From the NCBI GenBank assembly GCA_965221575.1, contig CBDCSM010000011.1, positions 868,001 through 932,000 on the forward strand: DNA of 64,000 nt, in the 5' to 3' direction. A model generated the notes under the pieces. The model worked only from the letters and a program-made list of their open reading frames with translations, did no database searches and was not told the origin of the DNA. Positions 44,256 to 53,021 of the stretch are shown in pieces. Numbering within the stretch: the stretch's first letter is position 1; each line of letters begins with the position of its first letter. The DNA comes from JAPPHA01 sp965221575. GTDB lineage: Bacteria > Pseudomonadota > Alphaproteobacteria > Rhodobacterales > Rhodobacteraceae. The position numbers were made by a program, and so were the translations under genes.

Positions 44256-46517
44256 TCAGGAGAAACGGTTGTCTTGGGGGAATCCGCGTGGAGGAGCCTG
44301 GCCTTGCTTGGCTCTGGATCCGATCCATTTCGCGAGGTTCTTTTCGGTCCTCGTCCTCCCGGCGGGATCCCGCCACTGCAACCCCTTTTCCCGATCCAGC
44401 GTGATGACATCACTCAACTGGTGATTCCGCCCCTTCACTTTCAGGCTCTGGATCCGTACGCCCTTTCCGCGGACCATTTCGGGCAGCATCTCGAGCGGAA
44501 AGATCAGCAGCTTGCGGGCGTCGCTGACCGCGGCAACATCATTGCCCTCGACCACCCTGCACGCGATGGTTCTCGCTCCCTTGCCGAGAGTCTGAACCTG
44601 CTTGCCCAGCCGGGTCTGGGCCACCACGCTGTCCTCGTCGACGACAAATCCGTAGCCGTCGGAGGAGGCGATAAGGAGTTTCCGTCCCCCCTGGTGCACG
44701 AGGATGTCCACGGTATCCGCCTCGTTCTCGAGATTGATCATCAGCCTGATCGGTTCTCCCATGCCCCTTCCGCTCGGAAGGTCCGAGCAGGCTATGGTGT
44801 AGAAGCGGCCGTTCGACCCGACCACGATGAGCCTGTCAGTCGTCTGCGCGTGCAGGACAAACCGGCCTTCGTCGCCATCCCTGTACTTGAGTTGGTGATC
44901 CGGGCCGACGTGACCCTTGATCATGCGAATCCAACCCATCGACGAGCAGACGACGGTCACCGGCTCGCGCTCGACCATGGTTTCCGGCAGTGAATCGTCG
45001 ATCGCCGGCGCCTCGGCCAGGCCGGTCCTTCTTGCGCCACCGGGGACATTCCCGCCGAATTTTCGTCTGGTTTCCCGGAGTTCTTCCGAGATCCGGCCCC
45101 ATTGCAGCCCTTCTTCGCCCATCAGGTCCTCGAGTTCGACGCGCTCGTCCATCAGGGCCTGCCGTTCCGCCCGAAGTTCAACCTCTTCCAGGCGTCGGAG
45201 CGCCCGCAACCTCATGTTCAATATGGCCTCTGCCTGGACATCGGTCAGGGCGAATGTTTCCATCAGCACGGGTTTCGGCTCGTCTTCCGTCCGGATAATC
45301 CTGATCACCTCGTCCAGGTTGACGAACGCCGCCAGGTATCCTTCAAGGACGTGCAGCCTGCGGTCGATCTGGTTGTACCGGAAACGCGATCGTCGCAGCA
45401 GGACGTCCCGGCGGTGATCGAGGAACGCCCTGAGAACCTCCTTCAGCGAACAGACCTTCGGGGTCCGCCCGTCGATCAGAACATTCATGTTCAGGCTGAT
45501 CCGGACTTCAAGGTCGCACTGCCTGAAGAGCATTTCCATCATCAGCGTCGCGTCGACCGACTTTGCGCGCGGCTCCAGTACCAGGCGGATTTCCTCGGTG
45601 GACTCGTCGCGGATGTCGGCGAGCAATGGAACCTTCTTGTTTTGGACGAGGTCCGCGATCTTCTCGATCAACCGACCTTTCTGTACCTGGTACGGAATTT
45701 CGGTAATGACGACCTGCCATTGCCCGCGCGGCAGTTTCTCCACGTCCCAGCGTGCCCTGAGCCGGAACGAACCGCGGCCAGTGCTGTAGGCCGTTGCGAT
45801 ACTCTCGGGCGGCTCGACAAGGATTCCGCCCGTCGGAAAGTCCGGGGCCGGAACGAGCTGCAGAAGGGTGCTGTCGCGCGCGGCCGGTGTCTTGACCAGG
45901 TGAAGCGCGGCATCGCAGAGTTCACCAAGGTTGTGCGGCGGAATGCTGGTCGCCATGCCGACAGCGATTCCCGATGAACCATTGGCCAGAATGTTGGGAA
46001 ACGACGCCGGCAGCACGTCGGGCTCGACCAGGGATCCGTCATAGTTCTCGCTGAAGTCGACCGCGTCTTCGGCGAGCCCTTCCATCAGGGCCACGGCGGG
46101 CTCTGTCAACCGCGCCTCCGTGTACCGGGCGGCCGCGGGATTGTCGCCGTCAACATTGCCGAAGTTGCCCTGGCCGTCCACCAGCGGATAGCGAATGGTG
46201 AAGTCCTGTGCCAGGCGCGCGAGCGCATCATAGATCGCCTGGTCGCCATGCGGGTGATAGTTGCCCATCACGTCGCCGGAAATCTTCGAGCACTTCCGGA
46301 ACCGTCCGCCCGGATCGAGTTTCAGCTCGCGCATGGCGTAGAGAATGCGCCGGTGCACGGGCTTCAATCCGTCCCGCACGTCGGGCAACGCCCGGTTCAT
46401 GATCGTCGACAGCGCATACTGAAGGTAGCGTTCGCTGATCGCTTCGTGGAGCGGTTCGTCAACGGTGGTTCCGGGGAGCACGCCGCCTGCGACTTTCGTT
46501 TCCGACGAACTTGTCAT
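44256..46517 (-). CDS. parC: DNA topoisomerase IV subunit A
   Basis: The 753-residue protein has the ParC pattern: ISERYLQYALSTIMNRALPDVRDGLKPVHRRILYAM, the catalytic tyrosine in AARYTEARL (about 131), and a long coiled-coil tower plus a beta-propeller C-terminal domain of reduced size. GDQAIYD in the quinolone-resistance region has Gln and Asp where E. coli has Ser80 and Glu84, which I regard as the normal alphaproteobacterial form. ATG 46517 is taken; GTG 46535 is possible. ParC with ParE decatenates chromosomes. It stands alone here and is flanked by two gene relics. Confidence 0.96.
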   Translation of the reverse strand: MTSSSETKVAGGVLPGTTVDEPLHEAISERYLQYALSTIMNRALPDVRDGLKPVHRRILYAMRELKLDPGGRFRKCSKISGDVMGNYHPHGDQAIYDALARLAQDFTIRYPLVDGQGNFGNVDGDNPAAARYTEARLTEPAVALMEGLAEDAVDFSENYDGSLVEPDVLPASFPNILANGSSGIAVGMATSIPPHNLGELCDAALHLVKTPAARDSTLLQLVPAPDFPTGGILVEPPESIATAYSTGRGSFRLRARWDVEKLPRGQWQVVITEIPYQVQKGRLIEKIADLVQNKKVPLLADIRDESTEEIRLVLEPRAKSVDATLMMEMLFRQCDLEVRISLNMNVLIDGRTPKVCSLKEVLRAFLDHRRDVLLRRSRFRYNQIDRRLHVLEGYLAAFVNLDEVIRIIRTEDEPKPVLMETFALTDVQAEAILNMRLRALRRLEEVELRAERQALMDERVELEDLMGEEGLQWGRISEELRETRRKFGGNVPGGARRTGLAEAPAIDDSLPETMVEREPVTVVCSSMGWIRMIKGHVGPDHQLKYRDGDEGRFVLHAQTTDRLIVVGSNGRFYTIACSDLPSGRGMGEPIRLMINLENEADTVDILVHQGGRKLLIASSDGYGFVVDEDSVVAQTRLGKQVQTLGKGARTIACRVVEGNDVAAVSDARKLLIFPLEMLPEMVRGKGVRIQSLKVKGRNHQLSDVITLDREKGLQWRDPAGRTRTEKNLAKWIGSRAKQGQAPPRGFPQDNRFS

Positions 46518-46540
46518 GATCACCCGTGTATCCACGCAAA

Positions 46541-47028
46541 CGTGCCGGGGTCAAGACGGAGGACGTGGTCCGGGCATGCCGGCACGTAAGATTTTACATA
46601 CCGGATGTGGGGTAAATCATGACAACGGACGCAAGATCAATCCTGGTAAAGGGATGCTCGTCCAGCCCAAGCCGGGGCGCGGCATTCGCCATCCGACGCG
46701 GGAACCGGCGGGTTTTCGCGTCCTGTCTTTCGCCACCGATCGCCGGGAACCGGAAACCGCGGTCTTCGGGAGCGGTGTCATCGACGAAGAGGATGAAAAC
46801 CCGTTCGAGACGCCGGCAGGGACGATACCAGGGCACAAGGGAGGAATGATCGACGCGCTGTTCGTCAACGGCGCATATGCCGGTCCCGGCTCGGCCGAGG
46901 ACCTGCCGGGAGGCCGCCCGCATCGAGGTTGGAATGCCAGGGTGATCGTTCCGGAGGGTTCCGTTTTCGCGTCCGCTTGCACGCCCGGCCCCGGTCCGCG
47001 ACATACCGCCTCGTCCCCGCGTTGGCGG
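46541..47028 (+). pseudogene. short-chain dehydrogenase relic, duplicate of the gene at 55529
   Basis: From about 46541, bases match the segment around 55455-55900, including the upstream region (CGGGG.CA.GACGGAG...) and the start MTTDARSILVKGCSSSPSRG against MTANARSIVVTGCSSGIGRD. Similarity continues through the IDALFVNGAYAGPGSAEDLP region and fades near the lyase-operon ATPase stop (47029). The glycine motif is damaged, the frame shifts repeatedly and the C-terminal half is missing. It is a decayed partial copy. Confidence 0.85.
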
Positions 47029-48093
47029 TCATGCGTTCGAGGCCAGGGACCTTCCGGTTTCCGCGTCGAACACATGGAGGCGATCGCGGCGTGCGCTCAG
47101 CTGAACGGTTTCCCCGATTTCGGGCGGATGCTGGCCATCGGCCTTGGCGGTGACTTCGCCACTTGGCGTGTCGACGTAAATCAGCGTGTCGGGTCCGAGC
47201 GGTTCGCGAACCATCACCGTTCCCTCCAGGAACGGGTTCTCGCCGGACGGATGCAGATCGTCCGGGCGCACCCCGAGAATGACCGGCTGTCCCTGGGCAA
47301 GCTCGATGTCCAGCGCGATATCCGGCCCCGACGCGAGCCGGGCCACGCCGCCGTCCACCCTGCATTGCAGCATGTTCATGGACGGCGCCCCGATGAACCC
47401 GGCCACGAAGGTGTTCGCCGGCCTGTGGTAGACATCGGACGGTTTGCCGACCTGCAGGATATGGCCGTCCTTCATGATGACAATCCTGTCGGCCATCGTC
47501 ATGGCTTCCACCTGGTCATGGGTCACGAAGATAATGGTGTTCCCGACACGCTGGTGGAGTTTCTTGATCTCGAGGCGCATCTGGGTACGAAGCTGGGCAT
47601 CGAGGTTCGACAGCGGTTCATCGAAAAGAAACACGGCCGGGTCGCGTACCATGGCCCGCCCGATCGCGACACGCTGCCGTTGGCCGCCCGAAAGCTGCGA
47701 GGGCTTGCGGTCGAGGAGCTCGGTCATTTCAAGGATTGCGGCGACATCTTCGAGGCGGGCCGTTTTTTCGGCCTTCGTCAGTTTCGACGTCCTGAGGCCG
47801 AAGCCGATGTTCTTTCGAACCGTCATGTGCGGGTAGATCGCGTAGTTCTGGAACACCATGGCGATATTCCGTTCCTTCGGCTCCAGATGATTCACGACCC
47901 GGCCTTCGATCTCGATTTCCCCCGCCGTCGTTTCTTCGAGCCCGGCGATGAGGCGGAGCGTCGTCGACTTTCCGCAACCCGACGGCCCCACGAAAACGAC
48001 GAACTCGCCATCCTCGACCTCCAGGCTGATCCCGTGCAGAACCGTGGTCTTGTCGAACGTCTTCACCAGGTTGCGAAGAACAAGGCTCGCCAT
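47029..48093 (-). CDS. sugar-type ABC transporter ATPase (MalK/UgpC family)
   Basis: The 354-residue ATPase has Walker A GPSGCGKST, signature LSGGQRQRVAIGRAMVR, Walker B FLFDEPLSNLDAQLR and the MalK-type C-terminal OB domain (about 235-350). It is the last gene of a five-gene importer operon (binding protein, two permeases, lyase, ATPase), three bases after the lyase stop. It energises uptake through the two permeases. Confidence 0.95.
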   Translation of the reverse strand: MASLVLRNLVKTFDKTTVLHGISLEVEDGEFVVFVGPSGCGKSTTLRLIAGLEETTAGEIEIEGRVVNHLEPKERNIAMVFQNYAIYPHMTVRKNIGFGLRTSKLTKAEKTARLEDVAAILEMTELLDRKPSQLSGGQRQRVAIGRAMVRDPAVFLFDEPLSNLDAQLRTQMRLEIKKLHQRVGNTIIFVTHDQVEAMTMADRIVIMKDGHILQVGKPSDVYHRPANTFVAGFIGAPSMNMLQCRVDGGVARLASGPDIALDIELAQGQPVILGVRPDDLHPSGENPFLEGTVMVREPLGPDTLIYVDTPSGEVTAKADGQHPPEIGETVQLSARRDRLHVFDAETGRSLASNA

Positions 48094-48096
48094 GTG

Positions 48097-49581
48097 CTAT
48101 TCCTCCAGGAGGGCGTTGAAGGCGGACTCGAGCATGCCGCCAGCCCGGGCGCGACGGGCGGTGCGCGCCTCGAGCCGGCCGCGGCATTCCCGTGCCTTCC
48201 CCTCGTATGCCTCGATCGCCCGGTCCAGTGCCGTGGCCGAGGGACCGCCAGGCCGGTCACGGCGAAGGACGAAGGTCTCGGGCGCGACGGCAGTGGCGTA
48301 TGTCCCTGGCGTGAGCGCCGTTGCACGGCCTGTTTCCGACTCGAACGCCTCGGCAAAGACGTCGAATCCCCCTGCCAGGCCGACGCCGCGCGAGACCACC
48401 GTGCGCGCCGTCGTCGATGCGATTCCATGTGCATGGCGAAAACCAAGTCCCTCGTCCCGGACGAGGGTATCGGCGAGTTCCGTGATCGTGACGCAGGCGG
48501 CGTCGCTGTTGGCTTCGACCCGTGACGCGTTGATCGAACAGGACGGCAGGAACGCCGCGAACAGGGACAGCGCACGCGCGCCGCGTTCGAACACGGCGAA
48601 ACCGGCTTGCTGAACATCCGCCTCACTGTCGTTCATGTCGGCGAACGGCGTGTTGTGCATCGTGTTGACGATCGTGTCGCAGAGCCCGGTCGTGACGCTC
48701 GACAGGTGCCGCAGGTGTTCGATCGGAACCGGGTTCCGCTTTTGCGGCATGATCGAGGAAACCTGGACCAGGCTGTCGGGAACATGCAGCTGGCCGACCT
48801 CGAAGGCGGACCATTGCGCCATGTCCTGCGCGACGCGTCCCAGGTGCAGAAATACCAGCTTGATCGCGGAATAGAGTCCGGTCACATAATCCACGGCAGC
48901 GATGCAGCCGTAGGAGTTCAGTTGCGGTTCCTCGAACCCGAGCAGGTCGGACACGCGGTGCCGGTCGATGGGGAATCCGGACGTGGTAATCGCCGCCGCC
49001 CCCATCGGGCAGAGGTCGAGTGAGTCGGAGGCCAGGTCCAGGCGCTCCGCGTCCCGCAGGAGGCACTCGGCGACCGCCGAGAGATAGTGGCCGAAGGTCG
49101 TCGGCTGCGCGGGCTGCCCGTGCGTATAGGCGACGACGAGCGTATCGCGCTCGCAACGGGACTTCGCGATCAACGCATCGACGAGATGCAGGACCTGTTC
49201 CGTCATGCGCCCGGCCTTCTCGCGAAGAGCCATCTTGTACATGGTGTGGTCCATGTCGTTGCGCGAACGTCCCACGTGCAGCATCCCGCCGGGTTCACCG
49301 ATCCGCCGTTCAAGCTCGGCTTCAACCAGGAAAAAGTAGTCCTCGTGCTCTCCCGTGTAGGACAGCTCGGCGGCGTCCATGTCCCGCTCGATGTCCCGCA
49401 GGCCCGCCGCGATCGTCCGCCCCTGGTCCGTCGAAACGATCCCGGTTTCGTGAAGCATCACCAGGTGCGCCCGGTTGATCGCGTTCAGGTGACCGGCGAA
49501 ATGCGTCCTGACGCCGTCGAAGAGAGGGGCGAGAACCGCATCCCTGTAGGCCGGGTGCGGGAAGGCCGCGTTTTCCGTCAT
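48097..49581 (-). CDS. argininosuccinate lyase-family C-N lyase
   Basis: At 494 residues, it has the superfamily motifs GRSRNDMD (104-111), YTHGQPAQPTT (152-162, with the general-acid His) and the signature SSIMPQKRNP (275-284, with the catalytic Ser). ATG 49581 overlaps the upstream permease stop by four bases; the longer frame to 49860 is not used. Argininosuccinate lyase is about 460 residues and normally not tied to transporters. Position inside an ABC importer operon points to a catabolic fumarate-releasing lyase on an N-substituted aspartate, as in EDDS lyase. The substrate remains unknown. Confidence 0.88.
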   Translation of the reverse strand: MTENAAFPHPAYRDAVLAPLFDGVRTHFAGHLNAINRAHLVMLHETGIVSTDQGRTIAAGLRDIERDMDAAELSYTGEHEDYFFLVEAELERRIGEPGGMLHVGRSRNDMDHTMYKMALREKAGRMTEQVLHLVDALIAKSRCERDTLVVAYTHGQPAQPTTFGHYLSAVAECLLRDAERLDLASDSLDLCPMGAAAITTSGFPIDRHRVSDLLGFEEPQLNSYGCIAAVDYVTGLYSAIKLVFLHLGRVAQDMAQWSAFEVGQLHVPDSLVQVSSIMPQKRNPVPIEHLRHLSSVTTGLCDTIVNTMHNTPFADMNDSEADVQQAGFAVFERGARALSLFAAFLPSCSINASRVEANSDAACVTITELADTLVRDEGLGFRHAHGIASTTARTVVSRGVGLAGGFDVFAEAFESETGRATALTPGTYATAVAPETFVLRRDRPGGPSATALDRAIEAYEGKARECRGRLEARTARRARAGGMLESAFNALLEE

Positions 49582-50459
49582 CCCTTGAGCCCCGCCATGA
49601 CGACGCCCCGGATGATGAAGCGCTGGAACACCAGGAAGACGACGAGCGTCGGAATGGTTGAAATTGCCGCGCCGGTCATGATCAGCTCCCACTGGACGTC
49701 CGCCTCGTCGCCGAAACTCGAGAGGCCGACCGGCAGAGTGTACATGTCGACCGAGTTTGTCACGATCAACGGCCAGATGAAGGCCGTCCAGTTGCCCAGG
49801 AAAACGAAAATCGCCAGTGCCGCCAGCGCGGGCCGGACCAGCGGCATCGCCACCGTCCACCAGATCGCCAGTTCGTTCAGCCCGTCGATCCTCGCGGCCT
49901 CGATGAAGTCATCGGGGACGGTCTCGAAGAACTGCTTCATCAGGAACGTGCCGAAAGCGGTCATGAGGCCCGGAAACATGATGCCCCAGTAGGAATCGAG
50001 CCACCCGAACGCCTGCGACATCAGGTACCAGGGAATGACAAGCATCTCGGTCGGGATCATCAGCGTCGACAGGATCGCGATGAAGACGATGTAGCGTCCC
50101 GGGAAACGGAACTTGCACAGCGTGTAACCGACGAGGCTGTCGAACAGGATGTTGGAGATCGTGGTTATCGTGGCGATGATGATTGAATTGACGAACCAGC
50201 CGTAGAACCTGCCGTCTTCCAGCACGTAGGTGTAGTTTTCCAGGTGCGGTTCGTTGGGCACGAGGGAAAGGTTGTAGATCTCGTGCGGCCATTTCAGCGA
50301 CGTCGAGATCATGTACACGATCGGCATCACCATCAGGACACCGCCGGTGAAAAGGATCAGCCAGCGGATGACCTGCCCGGTGTTGGCAGGTTTCCGGGGC
50401 GTCCCGGAGGCCAGGAGGGCCTTCGAGCTTGCCCTGAATTCCGCGACGGAATTGCCCAC
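49578..50459 (-). CDS. ABC transporter permease (UgpE/MalG type)
   Basis: The 293-residue permease has six predicted helices and the EAA loop EAARIDGLNELAIWWTVAMPLVRPA. The start is GTG 50459, one base after the preceding permease stop. The first 30 residues are cytoplasmic. It pairs with the other permease to form the membrane channel. Confidence 0.94.
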   Translation of the reverse strand: MGNSVAEFRASSKALLASGTPRKPANTGQVIRWLILFTGGVLMVMPIVYMISTSLKWPHEIYNLSLVPNEPHLENYTYVLEDGRFYGWFVNSIIIATITTISNILFDSLVGYTLCKFRFPGRYIVFIAILSTLMIPTEMLVIPWYLMSQAFGWLDSYWGIMFPGLMTAFGTFLMKQFFETVPDDFIEAARIDGLNELAIWWTVAMPLVRPALAALAIFVFLGNWTAFIWPLIVTNSVDMYTLPVGLSSFGDEADVQWELIMTGAAISTIPTLVVFLVFQRFIIRGVVMAGLKG

Positions 50460-50460
50460 G

Positions 50461-51348
50461 TCAATTGTCCCTGAGTATGCGCAACTGCACGAGGCTGACG
50501 ATCAGGAGGATCAGGAACAGCACGACTGTCTGCGCCGCGGCGTAACCCATGTTGAAGTCGGTAAACGCGCTTTGATAAATCATCAGGACGAGCGGTTTCG
50601 TCGAGTTGAGCGGCCCGCCCGGGTCATTGGTGGTCATGTTGAAAACGTGATCGAAAATCCTGAGGAACCCGATCGAAGAGAAGACCACGATGAACACGAT
50701 CGTGGGCTTCAGGAGGGGAATCGTGATTTCCCAGAGAATCGTCCAGTTCGACACGCCGTCGATCCGGGCGGCCTCGTAGTAACTTCTCGGTATGGCCCGC
50801 AGGCCCGCCATGAATATGATGATCTGGAATCCGAGCCCGGCCCAGACGGCCGGTGCCAGGATGGCCGGTAGCGCAAGTGTCGTCGAGCGCAGGAATTCCA
50901 CCTGGGGAATCCCGGCCGTGGCAAGGACATTGTTGAAAAGCCCGATCGGAACCGGCTGGTAGAACCAGCGCCAGACCCAGGCCATTGCCACGGCCGTCGT
51001 CATGAACGGCAGGAAATAGAGCATCCTGAGGAACCCGTGCATGAAGCGCAGCCTGTCGAGGTGATAGGCGATCACGAAGGAGATCACGAGGCTGACCGGC
51101 GTGCCGATCAGCAGGTACACGAAGGTGTTGCGAAAGACCTTCCAGAAGACCGGATCGTTCCAGAGTTTCGCGTAGTTGGCCCAGCCGGCCCAGGTCCGGT
51201 CGCCGAGCAGGTTCCAGTTCTGGAATGAAATGGCCATGGCGTTTGCCGTGGGATAGAACCGGATCACCACGTAGAACACGATGGGCACGGCAAGGAACGC
51301 CCAGGCCCAGACGATCTGTTTTTGCCGGATTGAGAGCCTGTGGTACAT
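50461..51348 (-). CDS. ABC transporter permease (UgpA/MalF type)
   Basis: This 295-residue permease has six helices and the EAA loop EAARIDGVSNWTILWEITIPLLKP. ATG 51348 follows the stem-loop at 51402-51430. It is the second gene of the operon after the binding protein. Confidence 0.94.
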   Translation of the reverse strand: MYHRLSIRQKQIVWAWAFLAVPIVFYVVIRFYPTANAMAISFQNWNLLGDRTWAGWANYAKLWNDPVFWKVFRNTFVYLLIGTPVSLVISFVIAYHLDRLRFMHGFLRMLYFLPFMTTAVAMAWVWRWFYQPVPIGLFNNVLATAGIPQVEFLRSTTLALPAILAPAVWAGLGFQIIIFMAGLRAIPRSYYEAARIDGVSNWTILWEITIPLLKPTIVFIVVFSSIGFLRIFDHVFNMTTNDPGGPLNSTKPLVLMIYQSAFTDFNMGYAAAQTVVLFLILLIVSLVQLRILRDN

Positions 51349-51401
51349 ATTCGTTGCGCTCGCGGGCAGGAGGTCCTGGTCTGGGGTTCCGAGCGCGAAT
51401 C

Positions 51402-51430
51402 GCGAGCCCCGGACGGTGTCCGGGGCTCGC
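51402..51430 (-). promoter_or_regulatory. 13-bp perfect stem-loop after the ABC binding-protein gene
   Basis: GCGAGCCCCGGAC pairs fully with GTCCGGGGCTCGC around a three-base loop. It starts six bases after the binding-protein stop (51437) and ends 53 bases before the permease start. Its likely effect is to stabilise the binding-protein message or cause partial termination. Confidence 0.75.
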
Positions 51431-51436
51431 CTGCAT

Positions 51437-52693
51437 CTAGTTGTAGTATTCGTTCAGCAATTCCTGCTCGGCCTCGGCGGCGATGGCAATACTGTCTGCC
51501 ACTGCCTGGCCTTCGATGTCGATACGCTGAACCATGTCGATCAGGATCTGCCGCTGCGCGCTTTCATTGGCGAACTTCGTCGTGTTCGCGTAGGCAAGGC
51601 CACGGATGAAGGGCCCGAAAACCTCGTCGTTCGCATTGGCCTCGGTCAGGCCGACCGAGGGTTTCGCAGGCAGTTCGCCGACGACGTCGAGCCAGATCTG
51701 CATGGCCTCGTCCGACGTCACGTACTGCATGAACTTCACGGCGGCGTCGTATTTCTCGCCTTCCGCCTTTGTCGTGATGGCGTTCACCCAGTAGGACGAG
51801 TAGTTCGAACGCATGCCGTCGGCGTTCGCCGGCAGTTCCGTGACGCCCCACTTCAGGCCGCGCGTCTTGTTCAGCGAGCCGATGCGGAACGAGCCGTCGA
51901 TATGCATGCCCGCGCGACCGGCCTTGAATGCGGCCTGGGGCTCGTCCATGAACCCGAAAGCGGACACATTGTGCTCGTTCACGAGACCCGTGTAGAACGA
52001 GGCCGCAGCCATCCCGGCGTCGGAGTTGTAGTTCACGGTCCTGTAGTCATCGAGGTAGGGCTCGCCGCCGAACTGGCGTACCAGGACTTCCCGGAACCAG
52101 TGATGGTCCTGGGCGTTCATGCCCGCAGTGATCCCGACCTGCGTGAGATTGCCCGCGGCATCCGTCTTCGTCAGCATCTTCGCGGTTTCGATGAGTTCAT
52201 CCAGCGTCTCCGGCGGACCGCTGATCCCGGCCTCGTCAAACAGGGTCTTGTTGTAGAACAAGGCGAGCGAGCGGACGGCGGTTGGAAGGGCCCAGTAGTT
52301 GTCGCCTTCACGCATGGCGCCGACCATCGGGAAGAACTCGTCCTCGATCATCGACGGCGGAAAGGCGTCGTTGGGAAGCGGCTGGATCAGTTCTGCAGCC
52401 ACGTAGTCGTTCAACCAGCCGTAGAAGAGCTGCACGACGTCGGGGCCCTCGCCCGCGGGAATCGCGGCGGCGACCTTTGTCCGGTAGTCCGCGTACGGGA
52501 AATGGGTCATCGTGACCGTGATATCCGGATTCGCCGACTCGAAGTTCTCGATCAGCTGTTCCATTGCAGCGACGCGCGCGTCAAAGAAGTACTGCCAATA
52601 TTCGATTTCCACTTCGGCCTGCGCGGATCCGGCCGCCAGCATCGCAGCGGTCGCAACGCCGGCGATCCTAGATTTCGTCAGTTTCACAAGCAT
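51437..52693 (-). CDS. extracellular solute-binding protein (family 1, sugar type)
   Basis: The receptor has 418 residues and a signal peptide (MLVKLTKSRIAGVATAAMLA, cleavage after AQA-E near residue 27). ATG 52693 follows GGAGGA; much longer upstream frames are not coding. The mature protein shows the UgpB/MalE-like pattern: YWQYFFDARVAAMEQLIENFE, IPAGEGPDVVQLFYGW and the MQYVTSDEAMQIWL region. It is the first gene of the importer operon. The ligand could be a sugar or, given the lyase, an N-substituted amino acid. Confidence 0.93.
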   Translation of the reverse strand: MLVKLTKSRIAGVATAAMLAAGSAQAEVEIEYWQYFFDARVAAMEQLIENFESANPDITVTMTHFPYADYRTKVAAAIPAGEGPDVVQLFYGWLNDYVAAELIQPLPNDAFPPSMIEDEFFPMVGAMREGDNYWALPTAVRSLALFYNKTLFDEAGISGPPETLDELIETAKMLTKTDAAGNLTQVGITAGMNAQDHHWFREVLVRQFGGEPYLDDYRTVNYNSDAGMAAASFYTGLVNEHNVSAFGFMDEPQAAFKAGRAGMHIDGSFRIGSLNKTRGLKWGVTELPANADGMRSNYSSYWVNAITTKAEGEKYDAAVKFMQYVTSDEAMQIWLDVVGELPAKPSVGLTEANANDEVFGPFIRGLAYANTTKFANESAQRQILIDMVQRIDIEGQAVADSIAIAAEAEQELLNEYYN

Positions 52694-53021
52694 TTTTGTT
52701 GACGTCCTCCGTGTTGGTGTTGGTGAGTATGCCCGGGCCCTGCCCGGCTTCATTGCCGGCTTCGAGCGTAGCGCGGCCAAGTTGAAATCACAAGCGGGAT
52801 AAGCTAGCGGTGCGAACGATGGCGAGTACCGGAACGACGGCGGATGAGGCAGTGAAGGAACGCGGGACCTGTTGCACGGAACGCGTTCCGCGCCAGAGTC
52901 AGGGCAGCCCGTGCGTCGGACACATGGCCAGACGGGTGACGGCCGCGAAGTTTGCTCTTTTTCGGGACCCGTATCCCGCTGCGTGCCCGGGCCTGACGGC
53001 CACGGGACCAGGGTAAGGGCG
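52694..53021. promoter_or_regulatory. divergent promoter region, ABC operon / PIG-L gene
   Basis: The 328-base gap contains both promoters and the operator-like palindrome at 52877-52890. No gene is seen here. Confidence 0.6.
52877..52890. promoter_or_regulatory. LacI-type operator-like palindrome
   Basis: CGGAACGCGTTCCG is a perfect 14-base palindrome with the central CG typical of LacI/GalR-family operators. A related half (GGAACGCGGGACC) lies just upstream near 52858. It sits about 185 bases from the binding-protein start and 130 from the PIG-L start, so it could control both. No LacI gene is in the window. Confidence 0.5.

Noticed and set aside
46238..46258. Gln and Asp in the ParC quinolone-resistance region as resistance mutations
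   Set aside because: GDQAIYD is, to my knowledge, the usual alphaproteobacterial sequence, so it is not evidence of acquired resistance.
46465..48525. 686-codon plus-strand open frame over the SDR relic and the ABC ATPase
   Set aside because: Antisense to the ATPase and lyase; no family pattern, only the relic part has meaning in another frame.
48097..49860. 587-codon extended start for the C-N lyase
   Set aside because: The first 93 codons overlap the permease in another frame; the ATG at 49581 gives the family start and a four-base overlap.
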